Source of the DNA: Butyrivibrio fibrisolvens | Lineage (GTDB): Bacteria; Bacillota; Clostridia; Lachnospirales; Lachnospiraceae | Length of the DNA: 64,000 bases | Assembly (NCBI RefSeq): GCF_037113525.1 | Contig: NZ_CP146963.1 | Coordinates: forward strand, 558,001-622,000 | Direction: 5' to 3' | Part shown: one piece after another, positions 17,820 to 26,808 of the stretch | Numbering within the stretch: the first letter of the stretch is position 1 | Layout: every line of letters starts with the position of its first letter | Translations under genes and position numbers: made by a program | The notes under the pieces: generated by a model | Database searches by the model: none | What the model saw: only the letters and a program-made list of their open reading frames with translations | Told to the model about the DNA's origin: nothing

Positions 17820-17950
17820 TTCGACGAAGTCGAAGTCATTTGCCTATATTTCCTACAGATTCATTGAATTACAAAACACGCAGAAAGTGTGCGTTTATAT
17901 TTCAAGGGTGCCAAAACATATGACTTCTAGAACGAAGTTGCAAAAGCCAT
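17820..17950. repeat. Hairpin-rich intergenic module (copy 2)
   Basis: The 247 bases after the glycosyltransferase contain CTTCGAC/GTCGAAG (17818-17834), ACGCA/TGCGT (17878-17894) and ATGACTTCTAGAACGAAGTT (17920-17939). The last is nearly the same as 11640-11659, and rc(17840-17866) shares TGAATCTGTAGG and GCAAATG with 11584-11601. The modules are re-ordered relative to each other. The remainder of the gap to 17999 is featureless. Confidence 0.5.
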
Positions 17951-17998
17951 AGTACCAAGAACCAAATTACATACATAAAATATCACAAGTACTTTGAA

Positions 17999-18217
17999 CA
18001 TTCCTGAGGGTGGTAGTTAATAAAGGATTTGGGGGTCTTTGAAAATTATATTAAATTCAAGAGCATGATAGATGGAATGATATATTCTTGTTTGGGATTC
18101 ACATGCCCCCGCGAAGCGAGTTTGAATCCCAGAATATATCATTCCAGATATATGCCTTGAATTTAATATAATTTTCACGACCCCCAAATCCTTTATTAAC
18201 TACCACCCTCAGGAATG
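17999..18217. repeat. Long inverted repeat A
   Basis: A 219-bp near-perfect palindrome. The outer arms (17999-18037 and 18179-18217) match over 39 of 39 bases, starting CATTCCTGAGGGTGG. After a 3-versus-2-base asymmetric step (TTT facing GT) a second perfect 22-bp stem follows. Then come imperfect pairing, TGGAATGATATATTC in both arms, and an apical hairpin GGGATTC/GAATCCC around GCGAAGCGAGTTT. It lies between the 3' ends of convergent genes. On the opposite strand it aligns collinearly with repeat B (46952-47179). Confidence 0.9.
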
Positions 18218-18234
18218 CGCAAGCACCTATATTT

Positions 18235-19191
18235 TTACCGCGCCCCCTGCCGTACGGACGGCGGTACCATCCAGCCCGCGAACTTCATGATGGAACGGCT
18301 CTGGGTCGCCACCACTTTCTTGCGCCAGTCTCTTGGTGCTTCACCAAAATCTTCCAGAAAATGACGATTAAAGCTAGATAAGGAATGAAAGCCCACTTCA
18401 TCAGAAATGTTGAGGATGGGCATTTCTGTTGTACGTAGAAGTACAGATGCCTTCTGGACCCTTATGTGATTAAGATATCTTAAAGGCCCATCTCCAACGA
18501 TCGCTGTAAACAGACGCCTAAAGTGAGTTGGTGATAGAGAACACATGGCTGCAAGATCTTCTATTGCAAAGTCCTCCATGTAATGTTCCTGGATATAGTC
18601 AATTGCAGGAGCGATAACAAGTGCATTTTCATGCGGATGATCGCTTGCAGCAAGTTCATATTTTTTGTATACAGGAAATAGTTTTACTATAAGTGCCATA
18701 AGAAGGCCTCTTACAGAAAACTCATAGTTGCTACCTTTTCTCTGAAGCTCGCAGATGGCAGCAGTAACAAGGTTGTAGATATCAGGATACTCGGCACGAG
18801 GGAGTATTCCATAGTAATTATGGAGCATCTTGTTAAGCTCTGCTGAGTGTTCGAGCGCACTTAATGGAAATAGCGGCTCAAGAAGAGATTGGATATCTAC
18901 GAATATATAAGACCACTTGCTTGCACATCCCGGGTCTGAATATGTGGTGTGAGATATATTGTTGGCTACGATCGTAACATCGCCTGCGTGGAAGGACTGC
19001 TTGTCACCCATGAATTCCATGGTTCCGCTTTCGGTCTCGCACAGACCTATCTCAAGGCAGTTATGAAAATGTAAAGTTCCTGAGGGAATATCTGAGATTC
19101 TCCATTGCTCACCTGAAAGGAGCAGAACAGGGAAGTATTCCGGCAGATCGTAGCTTCTGAATTCTATTGTCTGTTGCTTGGATTTTGGCAT
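18235..19191 (-). CDS. AraC-family transcriptional regulator of the pectin locus
   Basis: A 318-residue regulator. The start at 19191 is chosen for its GGAGG nine bases upstream; a longer in-frame start at 19263 lacks one. The N-terminal cupin/AraC-ligand domain (about 20-170) includes HFHNCLEIGLCE and AGDVTIVANNISH. The C-terminal double helix-turn-helix (about 215-305) includes FAIEDLAAMCSLSPTHFRR and ISDEVGFHSLSSFNRHF. It is divergent from the Lpl-type importer genes, with 320 bases between starts, so it most likely senses a pectin-derived sugar and activates that operon. This role is inferred from position. Confidence 0.9.
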   Translation of the reverse strand: MPKSKQQTIEFRSYDLPEYFPVLLLSGEQWRISDIPSGTLHFHNCLEIGLCETESGTMEFMGDKQSFHAGDVTIVANNISHTTYSDPGCASKWSYIFVDIQSLLEPLFPLSALEHSAELNKMLHNYYGILPRAEYPDIYNLVTAAICELQRKGSNYEFSVRGLLMALIVKLFPVYKKYELAASDHPHENALVIAPAIDYIQEHYMEDFAIEDLAAMCSLSPTHFRRLFTAIVGDGPLRYLNHIRVQKASVLLRTTEMPILNISDEVGFHSLSSFNRHFLEDFGEAPRDWRKKVVATQSRSIMKFAGWMVPPSVRQGAR

Positions 19192-19350
19192 AAAGGCAAT
19201 ACCTCCGTGTGAATACACTATCAAGTATATAATATGACGGAAATCAAAGTAAAGATTTGACAATGCATTTCTGACCGAAAAAATATACGAAAATCAAATT
19301 AATTTATTGTATATTAAAATAAAACATATGCTAAAAACATGATTATTAAC

Positions 19351-19405
19351 AAAAATCACCAACTGATTTAGTTGAAAATAGACAACAGTTGGTGATTTTT
19401 ATTTT
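19351..19405 (+). terminator. Terminator-like hairpin in the leader of the importer operon
   Basis: A 15-bp perfect stem AAAAATCACCAACTG / CAGTTGGTGATTTTT with a 20-base loop and an AT-rich tail, 107 bases before lplB. Since the neighbouring gene on the left points away, it lies in the leader of the importer operon and may act as an attenuator. Confidence 0.6.
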
Positions 19406-19511
19406 ATCATGGTCAAAAATGCATAGTTTTTGTAGATGAAATGAAGCGAATAAATAACCACAAAACCATACAATTGAAATTGAACAGCAGCCAAATGCGG
19501 AGGAGGTTTTC

Positions 19512-20480
19512 ATGGGAAAAAGTAAAGAGGTGGCCATGGCGAAAGCAAAGCCCCAAGTTAAAACAAGCTGGAAAAAAGCTTTTAAGAGAGACTGGCAGTT
19601 ATATCTGCTTTTAATATTTCCACTTGCAATGGTATTTATTTTCAACTATGCAGCTTATCCGGGACTTCGAATGGTTTTCATGAACTATAAAGTTATGAAG
19701 GGATATAGCGGAAGCCAATGGGTTGGAATGAAGAATTTCGCGGATCTTTTTACAGGACCGTCAAGTGCCAGATTTCTAATGGCTCTTAAAAATTCTATTG
19801 TATTTAACCTGCTGGATCTTGCACTTGGGTTTCCAATGCCGATCATTCTGGCAGTAATGCTCAATGAGCTTAGGTTTCCCAAATACAAAAAAGTAACACA
19901 GACAATTCTCTATCTGCCTCACTTCCTTTCATGGGCAGTAATCGGATCTATCGCTCTTACAATGTTCCGTACTAACACAGGTCTTATCAATATGACCTTA
20001 AGCAGATTCGGACTGATAGAGCAGGGAATTCCTTTCCTTACAGAGAAGTTCCACTGGGCTGCAACATACCTTCTTATAGGCGTATGGCAGGGAATGGGAT
20101 GGGGATCAATCCTCTATCTTGCAGCTATTACAGGTATAAGTGGTGATCTTTATGAAGCAGCCATGATCGATGGCGCAAGCAGATGGCAGAGAATATGGCA
20201 TATCACACTTCCCGGAATTCGTCCTACTATAGTAACACTTCTTATCATGAATCTTGGACGATTAATGGGATCCAATCTTGAAAGACTTGTAGCACTTGAT
20301 AATGCTCTGGTACGAGACTTCCAGTATCAGCTGGCTGTATACATTTACGATTATGGTTTTTCCGGTCAGCATTATTCAATAGGTACTGCAGCAAACCTGT
20401 TCCAGTCACTTGTTGGTCTTGCGATGGTACTTATAGCTGACAGAGTTGCAAAAGCTCTGGGAGAAACAGGACTGCTTTAA
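19512..20480 (+). CDS. lplB: Lpl-type polysaccharide ABC transporter permease (LplB-like)
   Basis: A 322-residue permease of the sugar-importer (CUT1, LplB/YtcP) subgroup. There are about six membrane helices and the EAA-type coupling loop EAAMIDGASRWQRIWHITLPGIRPT. The N-terminus carries the KRDWQLYLLLIFPLAMVFIFNYAAYPG start typical of LplB. A GGAGGAGG site is 6 bases before the ATG. It pairs with the second permease and the lipoprotein downstream to import oligosaccharides. No ATPase is encoded nearby; CUT1 importers of this type often share an MsmK-like ATPase elsewhere. Confidence 0.93.
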   Translation: MGKSKEVAMAKAKPQVKTSWKKAFKRDWQLYLLLIFPLAMVFIFNYAAYPGLRMVFMNYKVMKGYSGSQWVGMKNFADLFTGPSSARFLMALKNSIVFNLLDLALGFPMPIILAVMLNELRFPKYKKVTQTILYLPHFLSWAVIGSIALTMFRTNTGLINMTLSRFGLIEQGIPFLTEKFHWAATYLLIGVWQGMGWGSILYLAAITGISGDLYEAAMIDGASRWQRIWHITLPGIRPTIVTLLIMNLGRLMGSNLERLVALDNALVRDFQYQLAVYIYDYGFSGQHYSIGTAANLFQSLVGLAMVLIADRVAKALGETGLL

Positions 20481-20525
20481 AGGAGGATGAAGATGGATAC
20501 AGCAGTTTTTAAGGGAGGCAAAATA

Positions 20526-21449
20526 ATGGCCGGCAAAAGAAAAGATAAAGATAATGATATCTCTGCTGGTGGAAGCAGGGCGATAAGTAAGTTTCATGTT
20601 AGCGATATAGTAATAATTTTTATAATAGGTATTTTGTCACTGACATGTCTTCTTCCATTCTGGCATGTGGCAGTTAAGTCTATATCATCCAATGCAGCAG
20701 TCGCAGCCAAGTCAGTATACCTGTGGCCTGTCGATATTACCTGGGATGCATACAGATCCATCGTAGAAGATGGAAGTATGACACACTCAATGATCTATAG
20801 CGTTGAAGTTACAGCGATATTTACACTTCTTGGTATGATCGTTTGTACATGTGCAGCATATCCTCTTTCAAGGAAAAGACTTAAAGGAAGAGCAGTGATC
20901 ACATTCCTTCTGATGATCCCTATGTACTTTAGTGCAGGTAATCTTCCTACATACCTTTTGTATAGTGATCTACATCTTCTGAATAAGATGTGGGTTCTGA
21001 TATTGCCACTTATCTATTCTGCATACAACATGCTTATCATGAAAAACTACTTTATCTCCAATATACCGGATGAACTTGAAGAGTCAGCTTTTCTTGATGG
21101 AGCTACTAACTTTCAGATCCTGTTCAAGATAGTGCTTCCACTTTCAAAGCCTATCCTTGCAACACTAACACTTTTCTATGCAGTAGGTCGTTGGAATGCA
21201 TATGGCGACAATATGTACTATATCAGAGACAACAACTTAAAAATGGCACAGTACAAATTATACGAAATGATCTTAAATGCTCAGGAAGCAGCATCTACAG
21301 CTCTTACAGAAGCTACTAATGTAACATCAACACCTGAAGTACTTCAGGCAGCATCAGTAATGTTTGTAACAGTACCGATCATTATCATCTATCCTTTCGT
21401 TCAGAAATACTTTGTAAAAGGAACTATGGTCGGCGCGGTAAAAGGTTGA
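20526..21449 (+). CDS. lplC: Lpl-type polysaccharide ABC transporter permease (LplC-like)
   Basis: A 307-residue second permease with helices starting near DIVIIFIIGILSLTCLLPFWHVAV and an EAA loop (EESAFLDGATNFQILFKIVLPLSKP). Two starts are possible: ATG 20526 after GGGAGG, or ATG 20493 after AGGAGG with 11 extra residues. I chose 20526 because the extra residues are non-conserved, but both sites look usable. The C-terminus (YPFVQKYFVKGTMVGAVKG) is the conserved LplC end. It is 12 bp or less from lplB when the upstream start is used, consistent with coupling. Confidence 0.9.
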   Translation: MAGKRKDKDNDISAGGSRAISKFHVSDIVIIFIIGILSLTCLLPFWHVAVKSISSNAAVAAKSVYLWPVDITWDAYRSIVEDGSMTHSMIYSVEVTAIFTLLGMIVCTCAAYPLSRKRLKGRAVITFLLMIPMYFSAGNLPTYLLYSDLHLLNKMWVLILPLIYSAYNMLIMKNYFISNIPDELEESAFLDGATNFQILFKIVLPLSKPILATLTLFYAVGRWNAYGDNMYYIRDNNLKMAQYKLYEMILNAQEAASTALTEATNVTSTPEVLQAASVMFVTVPIIIIYPFVQKYFVKGTMVGAVKG

Positions 21450-21462
21450 ATTAAAAATACAA

Positions 21463-21479
21463 CGGTGCTCCAAGCACCG
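21463..21479 (+). other. Short intercistronic hairpin
   Basis: CGGTGCT-CCA-AGCACCG forms a perfect 7-bp stem between the permease and binding-protein genes, without a T-run. Hairpins here often set a higher mRNA level for the binding protein; this is inference. Confidence 0.45.
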
Positions 21480-21510
21480 GGTAAAATGCAACTATATAAG
21501 GAGGGTTTAT

Positions 21511-23265
21511 ATGAAAAAGAACATGCTTAAAAGAAGTCTTGCACTTGCGATGAGTAGTGCGATGGTCATGGGGGCACTTACAGGCTGCTCAGACGCTTCT
21601 ACGCAGCAGGGACAGACAGATGGTACTCAGCAGTCAGGAACTACTGATGACAAGAAGACAGATACATCTTCTTCATCAGGCGGCGGTGAGACTGCAAGCG
21701 TTGAGGGCGCAGGCATTGACAGTTGGCAGCCATTTGCAGACAATGTAAAACTTCAGATCCCTGTATATGACAGAGGTGGCGAAGTAGATGTTACTAACAA
21801 CTACTGGACACAGTGGATACAGACAAACTTTGGTGACAAGTACAATATCACAGTTGAGTTTGTAGCTATTCCTCGTGGTGACGTTCTTAATGCATATGCA
21901 AACCTTGCTAATGCACAGGATCTTCCTACAATCCTTATGGAATACGACTTCCCTAAGCAGGCGCAGTGGGCTGATGACGGATATCTTCAGGAACTCGATC
22001 TTGAGAAACTTAAAACAGTAGCTCCAAACTACTATGCAATGATGGAAGAGCAGGGCAACCTTGACTATACAGATCTTAATGACACAACATATTTTGCTCT
22101 TGCAGAGAGACCTTATTCACAGAATACATACAACTATGTAACCTTCTATCGTCAGGACTGGCTTGATCAGTTGGGTCTTGAGTATCCTACAACATGGGAA
22201 GATACACTTAAAGTATATGCAGCTATCAAGGAAGCAGGTCTTGCTGAGTATCCTGCAGGAGGAACTAAGATCTCAGGCGCTGGCGTAGACCAGAACTATG
22301 GCTACAGATCAAATCCTCAGGATGAGTATGAGTGGGCTACAACAGGTGATTATGCAATCCCTGCACTTTCTACAGAGGCTCAGAAGAATCTTCTTAAGAG
22401 AAGAAATGAACTTTACAACCTTGGATATTTCAATCCTGACTTTACACAGAGAGAAGCAGCTGATGGCGAAGCTGATTTCATCGCAGGTAACGCATTTACA
22501 TATTCAGCATACATTGCTCCTTCAATCTCAGTTCTTGATTCTTTCTATGAGACTAACCCTGATGCACACCTTTCAATCGCTGTTTGCCCAGGTCTTATAG
22601 AGGATACAGGTTCAGACGGAATTTCTACAACTAACGCATATCGTCCTAACAACAACTTCGGTATGATGATCGGCTTCTCAGCTCTTGCATCTGATGACGA
22701 GATCACAGCAGCTATGATGTACATGGAATGGATGCTTGCAGGTGAAGTTGATGGAACAAGTGCTCTTTTCACAATGCAGTATGGTATTGAAGGTGAGACA
22801 TTTGAGTATGACGAGAACAACTACCCTGTAATCACTAACAATACAGAGGGTGAGTACGCTATGGCCAACAACAATAAAGACTATTGGTGCGTAGCTGTTG
22901 AGTCCAAGACTCTTGGCACTATCGAAGATGATATCAAGCTCAACATGCCTGTTAATTATCCTGATTCTGACGAGTGGTATCAGCAGATCCTTGATAACTA
23001 TAAGGGAATGGAATCAATGGTTGACAGCGGTGTTATCCAGCCTGACTGTAACTTCGCAGTAACACTTACATCTGTAACAGATAACCAGGAAGCTCTCCTT
23101 GGCCTTTATGAAGAGTTTGCTTCAAAGCTTACAGTTGCTTCCGAAGATGAGTTTGATACACTTTATGAGCAGTTCAAACAGGAATACCTTGATGCAGGAT
23201 ATCAGGCAATCATCGATGAAAGAGGACAGGCTTACAATGATGGAATGACCTCCAAGATGAAATAA
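21511..23265 (+). CDS. Lpl-type extracellular solute-binding lipoprotein
   Basis: A 584-residue lipid-anchored binding protein. The signal ends in the lipobox LTGC with C26 as the lipidation site. A Ser/Thr/Gln-rich spacer (27-70) leads to a family-1-type bi-lobed domain rich in aromatic residues (for example YNYVTFYRQDWLDQLGLEYPTTWED). It stands next to the LplB/LplC permeases, so it should deliver pectin-derived oligosaccharides to them. Ribosome site AAGGAGGG is near-perfect. The length is usual for LplA-like proteins. Confidence 0.9.
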   Translation: MKKNMLKRSLALAMSSAMVMGALTGCSDASTQQGQTDGTQQSGTTDDKKTDTSSSSGGGETASVEGAGIDSWQPFADNVKLQIPVYDRGGEVDVTNNYWTQWIQTNFGDKYNITVEFVAIPRGDVLNAYANLANAQDLPTILMEYDFPKQAQWADDGYLQELDLEKLKTVAPNYYAMMEEQGNLDYTDLNDTTYFALAERPYSQNTYNYVTFYRQDWLDQLGLEYPTTWEDTLKVYAAIKEAGLAEYPAGGTKISGAGVDQNYGYRSNPQDEYEWATTGDYAIPALSTEAQKNLLKRRNELYNLGYFNPDFTQREAADGEADFIAGNAFTYSAYIAPSISVLDSFYETNPDAHLSIAVCPGLIEDTGSDGISTTNAYRPNNNFGMMIGFSALASDDEITAAMMYMEWMLAGEVDGTSALFTMQYGIEGETFEYDENNYPVITNNTEGEYAMANNNKDYWCVAVESKTLGTIEDDIKLNMPVNYPDSDEWYQQILDNYKGMESMVDSGVIQPDCNFAVTLTSVTDNQEALLGLYEEFASKLTVASEDEFDTLYEQFKQEYLDAGYQAIIDERGQAYNDGMTSKMK

Positions 23266-23301
23266 TTCATCTTTGTGACAATCACATATCCTTTTTAAGC
23301 G

Positions 23302-23339
23302 GATCCCCGAGCATACTCCGCGGAGCAGCCCGGGGATTC
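23302..23339 (+). terminator. GC-rich hairpin after the binding-protein gene
   Basis: ATCCCCG-A-GC pairs with GC-C-CGGGGAT around an inner CTCCGCGGAG palindrome. There is no U-tract, so it is more likely a stability or partial-termination element between the importer and the hydrolase genes. Confidence 0.45.
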
Positions 23340-23370
23340 ATTAAAAATAATTAAAGCGGAGAAAAGATAA

Positions 23371-24426
23371 ATGACAGTACTTGATTTTGACAAAAAAGTT
23401 ATTGAAGACACAATGGATCACATAGTTGATAAGACCATGAACATGGATCTTACATGGGACTGGCCTTGCGGAGTTGCATATTATGGCATAGCCAAAGCTT
23501 ATGAAGTCACAGGTAAAAAAGAATACCTTGATGTTTTAAAAGCAAGGATAGATGAATATGTAGATGACCTGGGACTTCCTAAGGTGTGGACTGTTAATAC
23601 ATGCGCTATGGGTCACTGCCTTATAACTTTATACGATGCAACAGGGGATAAAAAATACTGGGATATCGTAATGAGTAAGGTGGATTATCTGGAAAATGAA
23701 GCCTTAAGATTTGGTGATAACGTACTTCAGCATACTGTATCAGCTAATAATGATTTCCCTGAACAGTGCTGGGCAGATACTCTTTTCATGGCAGCTTTTT
23801 TCCTTTTAAGAGTTGGTGTTCATGAAAAGGATGAAGAGCTGATAGATGATGCGCTTAATCAGTACTATTGGCATATCAAATATCTTCAGAACAAAGAGAC
23901 GGGCTTTTACTATCACGGTTATAACAATATTTCCAAAGATCATATGTCAGGTTTTTATTGGGGAAGAGCTAATGCATGGGCTGCTTTTACCATGTCACAG
24001 GTAGGTCATATTCTTCCTGAAGCATATCTGTATCCGCAGTTTCTGGATATAGTCGGATCTTTAAATGAGCAGCTTTCAGCACTTAAAACTGTTCAGACAG
24101 AAAACGGATTATGGAGGACTATACTTGATGATCCCGAGTCATATGAAGAGATATCAGCTTCTGCAGGTATTGCAGCTGCGATGCTCTCTAAAGGCAATCC
24201 GCTTCATATCAAATATATAAATAAATCGATAAAAGGTATACTTGCAAATGTTTCTCCTGAAGGCAGAGTTATGAACGTTTCAGGCGGAACAGCAGTCATG
24301 AAAGACAGGGATGGATATAGAAACATTAGCAGAGACTGGATGCAGGGATGGGGACAGGGACTTGCCCTTGCCTTCTTTGCAGGACTTCTTGAGTATGAGA
24401 ATCTGCGAAGTGACGGAGCACTTTGA
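23371..24426 (+). CDS. GH105 unsaturated rhamnogalacturonyl/glucuronyl hydrolase
   Basis: A 351-residue (alpha/alpha)6-barrel enzyme of the YteR/YesR family without a signal peptide, so cytoplasmic. Conserved segments include TWDWPCGVAYYGIAKAYE, the NDFPEQCWADTLFMAAFF motif with the likely general acid D136, YHGYN, YWGRANAWAAFTM and the DWMQGWGQGLALAF end. The family removes 4,5-unsaturated galacturonic acid from lyase products of rhamnogalacturonan I. In this locus it would act on imported oligomers. Ribosome site GCGGAG is upstream. Confidence 0.92.
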   Translation: MTVLDFDKKVIEDTMDHIVDKTMNMDLTWDWPCGVAYYGIAKAYEVTGKKEYLDVLKARIDEYVDDLGLPKVWTVNTCAMGHCLITLYDATGDKKYWDIVMSKVDYLENEALRFGDNVLQHTVSANNDFPEQCWADTLFMAAFFLLRVGVHEKDEELIDDALNQYYWHIKYLQNKETGFYYHGYNNISKDHMSGFYWGRANAWAAFTMSQVGHILPEAYLYPQFLDIVGSLNEQLSALKTVQTENGLWRTILDDPESYEEISASAGIAAAMLSKGNPLHIKYINKSIKGILANVSPEGRVMNVSGGTAVMKDRDGYRNISRDWMQGWGQGLALAFFAGLLEYENLRSDGAL

Positions 24427-24551
24427 TCTAAGTCAGGACTACAGATAAAGAATATAACCGGGTGATTGGGCTAACTATAAAAAAGACAGTACATCCGGTA
24501 TATCGGACAGACAATGATATCGACATCATAAAAAATGAGGATGAGATAGCT

Positions 24552-26711
24552 ATGACAGATAAAATGAAGGGGAGTTTTACACTTCCGGGGGAATCCGGAT
24601 ACGAAGATCTGACTCTTAAGATGGCCAAAAAGTGGGGAGCGGATGTTATAAGGGATAGCGATGGAACACAGCTTTCACCTGAAATACTGGAAGCCGGTTA
24701 TGATATCTATTCAACAGTATGTATCATAAGAGGCCATAACGACTGGATAAAGAAACACCCTTCCAACATGCAGCAGTCTTTCTTACAGAGTATGCCAAAG
24801 ATCGCAGAGGGAGATTTTCTGACTATACATCTTCTTGATGGCTATTTTGCAGAGCAGTTTGATGTCAATCAGAGCAAAGAATCTGTTGAGCGCTGGCAGG
24901 TGTTCGACAGAACAACTAATACAGAAGTTCCAAAAAGACTTTGGAATTATGAAAAAGAGCTTGATCACGTAGTTATAAAGACAACAGAGCCTTTTCATGA
25001 ATATACAGTTAACTTCCTTGCATATCGTAAGTGGGAAGAGATCAACATGTATAACCACGTGACCAATAACTGGACATCAGAGCACCTTATACCGGTAGAT
25101 CCAAGGTCTAAAGAAGCACAGGATTACCTCTACCAGTGGATGGATAAGTGGTGCAAGGATCATCCTCTTACCAATGTTGTTCGCTTTACTTCCATGTTCT
25201 ATAACTTTGTATGGATATGGGGGGCTGATAAGAAAAACAGAAATCTTTATACAGACTGGGCCAGCTATGACTTTACAGTAAGTCCTCTTGCTCTTGATGA
25301 GTTCAAAAAGCAGTACGGCTATGAGCTTACATCAGAAGATTTCATTAATAAAGGAAGCAATCATCCAACTCACATGCCTCCTACAAGAAAGCTTCTTGAC
25401 TACATGGACTTCACCAATCAGTTCGTGGTTTCTTATGGTAAGAAGCTCGTGGAGCTAGTTCATTCCTATGGCAAAAAAGCTTATGTATTCTATGATGACA
25501 GCTGGGTAGGCATTGAGCCTTATGGTAAAAGATTTGAAGAGTTTGGATTTGACGGACTTATAAAGTGTGTATTTAGCGGATACGAAGCAAGACTTTGTGC
25601 GGGTGCAAAGGCTGATACTCACGAGCTTCGTCTTCATCCATATCTTTTCCCGACAGGTCTTGGCGGAGCACCTACCTTCTCAGAAGGCGGTAATCCTGCA
25701 TTTGATGCGGCAGTTTATTGGAACAGGGTTAGGCGTGCGCTTCTAAGAGAACCTGTAGACAGAATAGGACTTGGCGGGTATCTTCATCTTGTCGAGAATG
25801 AGCCGGAATTTAATGATTATATCGAGAAGGTTGCAGATGAATTCAGGCTTATAAAGTCTTTCCATGAGGAGGGAAAGCCCTATACTCTGGGGTATAAAGT
25901 AGCTGTACTTCACAGCTGGGGGCATCTGCGAAGCTGGACCTTATCAGGACACTTCCATGAGACATACATGCATGATCTTATTCATATCAACGAGGCTCTG
26001 TCAGGACTTCCTGTTGATGTGAAGTTTATAGATTTCCAGGATGTGATAGACGGCGCACTTGATGATGTAGATATTCTTATTAACGCAGGCCGTGCGGGAG
26101 ATGCCTGGAGCGGTGGAGATAACTGGGCAGATGACAGGGTTATATCACTTATCTTCAGATGGGCAGGAGAAGGTGGAATATTTATAGGTGTTAATGAACC
26201 TGCTGCACTTTACGGATATAAGAATTTCCTGAGACTTGCACCGGTACTTGGAATTGATATAGACAAGGGAGCTAAGGCCTGCCATGGAAGATGGCAGTTT
26301 GATGTAGAAAATATTGACGGCCTTATTCCTGAAGGAGCCGGAGTCAGGGGCAAGAAATTTGTTTTCATAACAGATGGAAAGTGCAAAGTTCTGGCCAAGG
26401 ACGGTGACCTTCCGACTATAACTATACACGATTTTGGAAAAGGAAAAGGAATATACCTTTCAAGCTTCCAGGTCTCTAATGAAAATACAAGGCTTCTTCT
26501 TAACCTTATGCTTTATGCCAAGGGAGATCTTGGAAAAGCTCTGTATCTTACAGATACTGCAGATACAGAATGCGCATACTATCCAAATGCTAAGAGACTT
26601 GTAGTAATGAATGAGACTGACAGGGATGCCGAAACCAGTATTAAGACAAGTGATGGCGATATCCATGTGACTTTAAAGCCTTTTGAAACACAGATACAAG
26701 AACTTTCCTGA
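24552..26711 (+). CDS. GH112 galactoside phosphorylase (GalRha or GLNBP type)
   Basis: A 719-residue member of GH112, which phosphorolyses beta-galactosides to galactose-1-phosphate. The start at 24552 leaves MTDKMKGSFTLPGESGYED as the N-terminus; a 30-residue extension from 24462 is not conserved in the family. The FYDDSWVGIEP motif holds the presumed acid at D315/D316, and EARLCAGAKADTHELRLHPYLFP is characteristic. Family members act on galacto-N-biose/lacto-N-biose or on galactosyl-1,4-rhamnose. Because it sits between GH105 and a RhaM-like protein, the rhamnose-linked substrate is favoured here by context; the specificity residues were not compared. Confidence 0.9.
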   Translation: MTDKMKGSFTLPGESGYEDLTLKMAKKWGADVIRDSDGTQLSPEILEAGYDIYSTVCIIRGHNDWIKKHPSNMQQSFLQSMPKIAEGDFLTIHLLDGYFAEQFDVNQSKESVERWQVFDRTTNTEVPKRLWNYEKELDHVVIKTTEPFHEYTVNFLAYRKWEEINMYNHVTNNWTSEHLIPVDPRSKEAQDYLYQWMDKWCKDHPLTNVVRFTSMFYNFVWIWGADKKNRNLYTDWASYDFTVSPLALDEFKKQYGYELTSEDFINKGSNHPTHMPPTRKLLDYMDFTNQFVVSYGKKLVELVHSYGKKAYVFYDDSWVGIEPYGKRFEEFGFDGLIKCVFSGYEARLCAGAKADTHELRLHPYLFPTGLGGAPTFSEGGNPAFDAAVYWNRVRRALLREPVDRIGLGGYLHLVENEPEFNDYIEKVADEFRLIKSFHEEGKPYTLGYKVAVLHSWGHLRSWTLSGHFHETYMHDLIHINEALSGLPVDVKFIDFQDVIDGALDDVDILINAGRAGDAWSGGDNWADDRVISLIFRWAGEGGIFIGVNEPAALYGYKNFLRLAPVLGIDIDKGAKACHGRWQFDVENIDGLIPEGAGVRGKKFVFITDGKCKVLAKDGDLPTITIHDFGKGKGIYLSSFQVSNENTRLLLNLMLYAKGDLGKALYLTDTADTECAYYPNAKRLVVMNETDRDAETSIKTSDGDIHVTLKPFETQIQELS

Positions 26712-26718
26712 TATAATA

Positions 26719-26783
26719 GCCAGCCCGGCAGTGGTATATGTAGTAAACGACTTAAGAAAATCCACGCTTGGGGCTGGCTTTGT
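26719..26783 (+). terminator. Hairpin after GH112 gene
   Basis: GCCAGCCC (26719-26726) pairs with GGGCTGGC (26771-26778), followed by TTTG. The loop is 44 bases, so termination may be partial before the next gene. Confidence 0.45.
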
Positions 26784-26808
26784 TTCATGAAAATAATAGG
26801 AGGCGGGT

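Noticed and set aside
17752..18234. Repeat A as a plain bidirectional terminator
   Set aside because: The stem is about 100 bp and lacks terminal T-runs; terminators elsewhere in the window have 8-17 bp stems, and the homologous B copy is followed by its own terminator.
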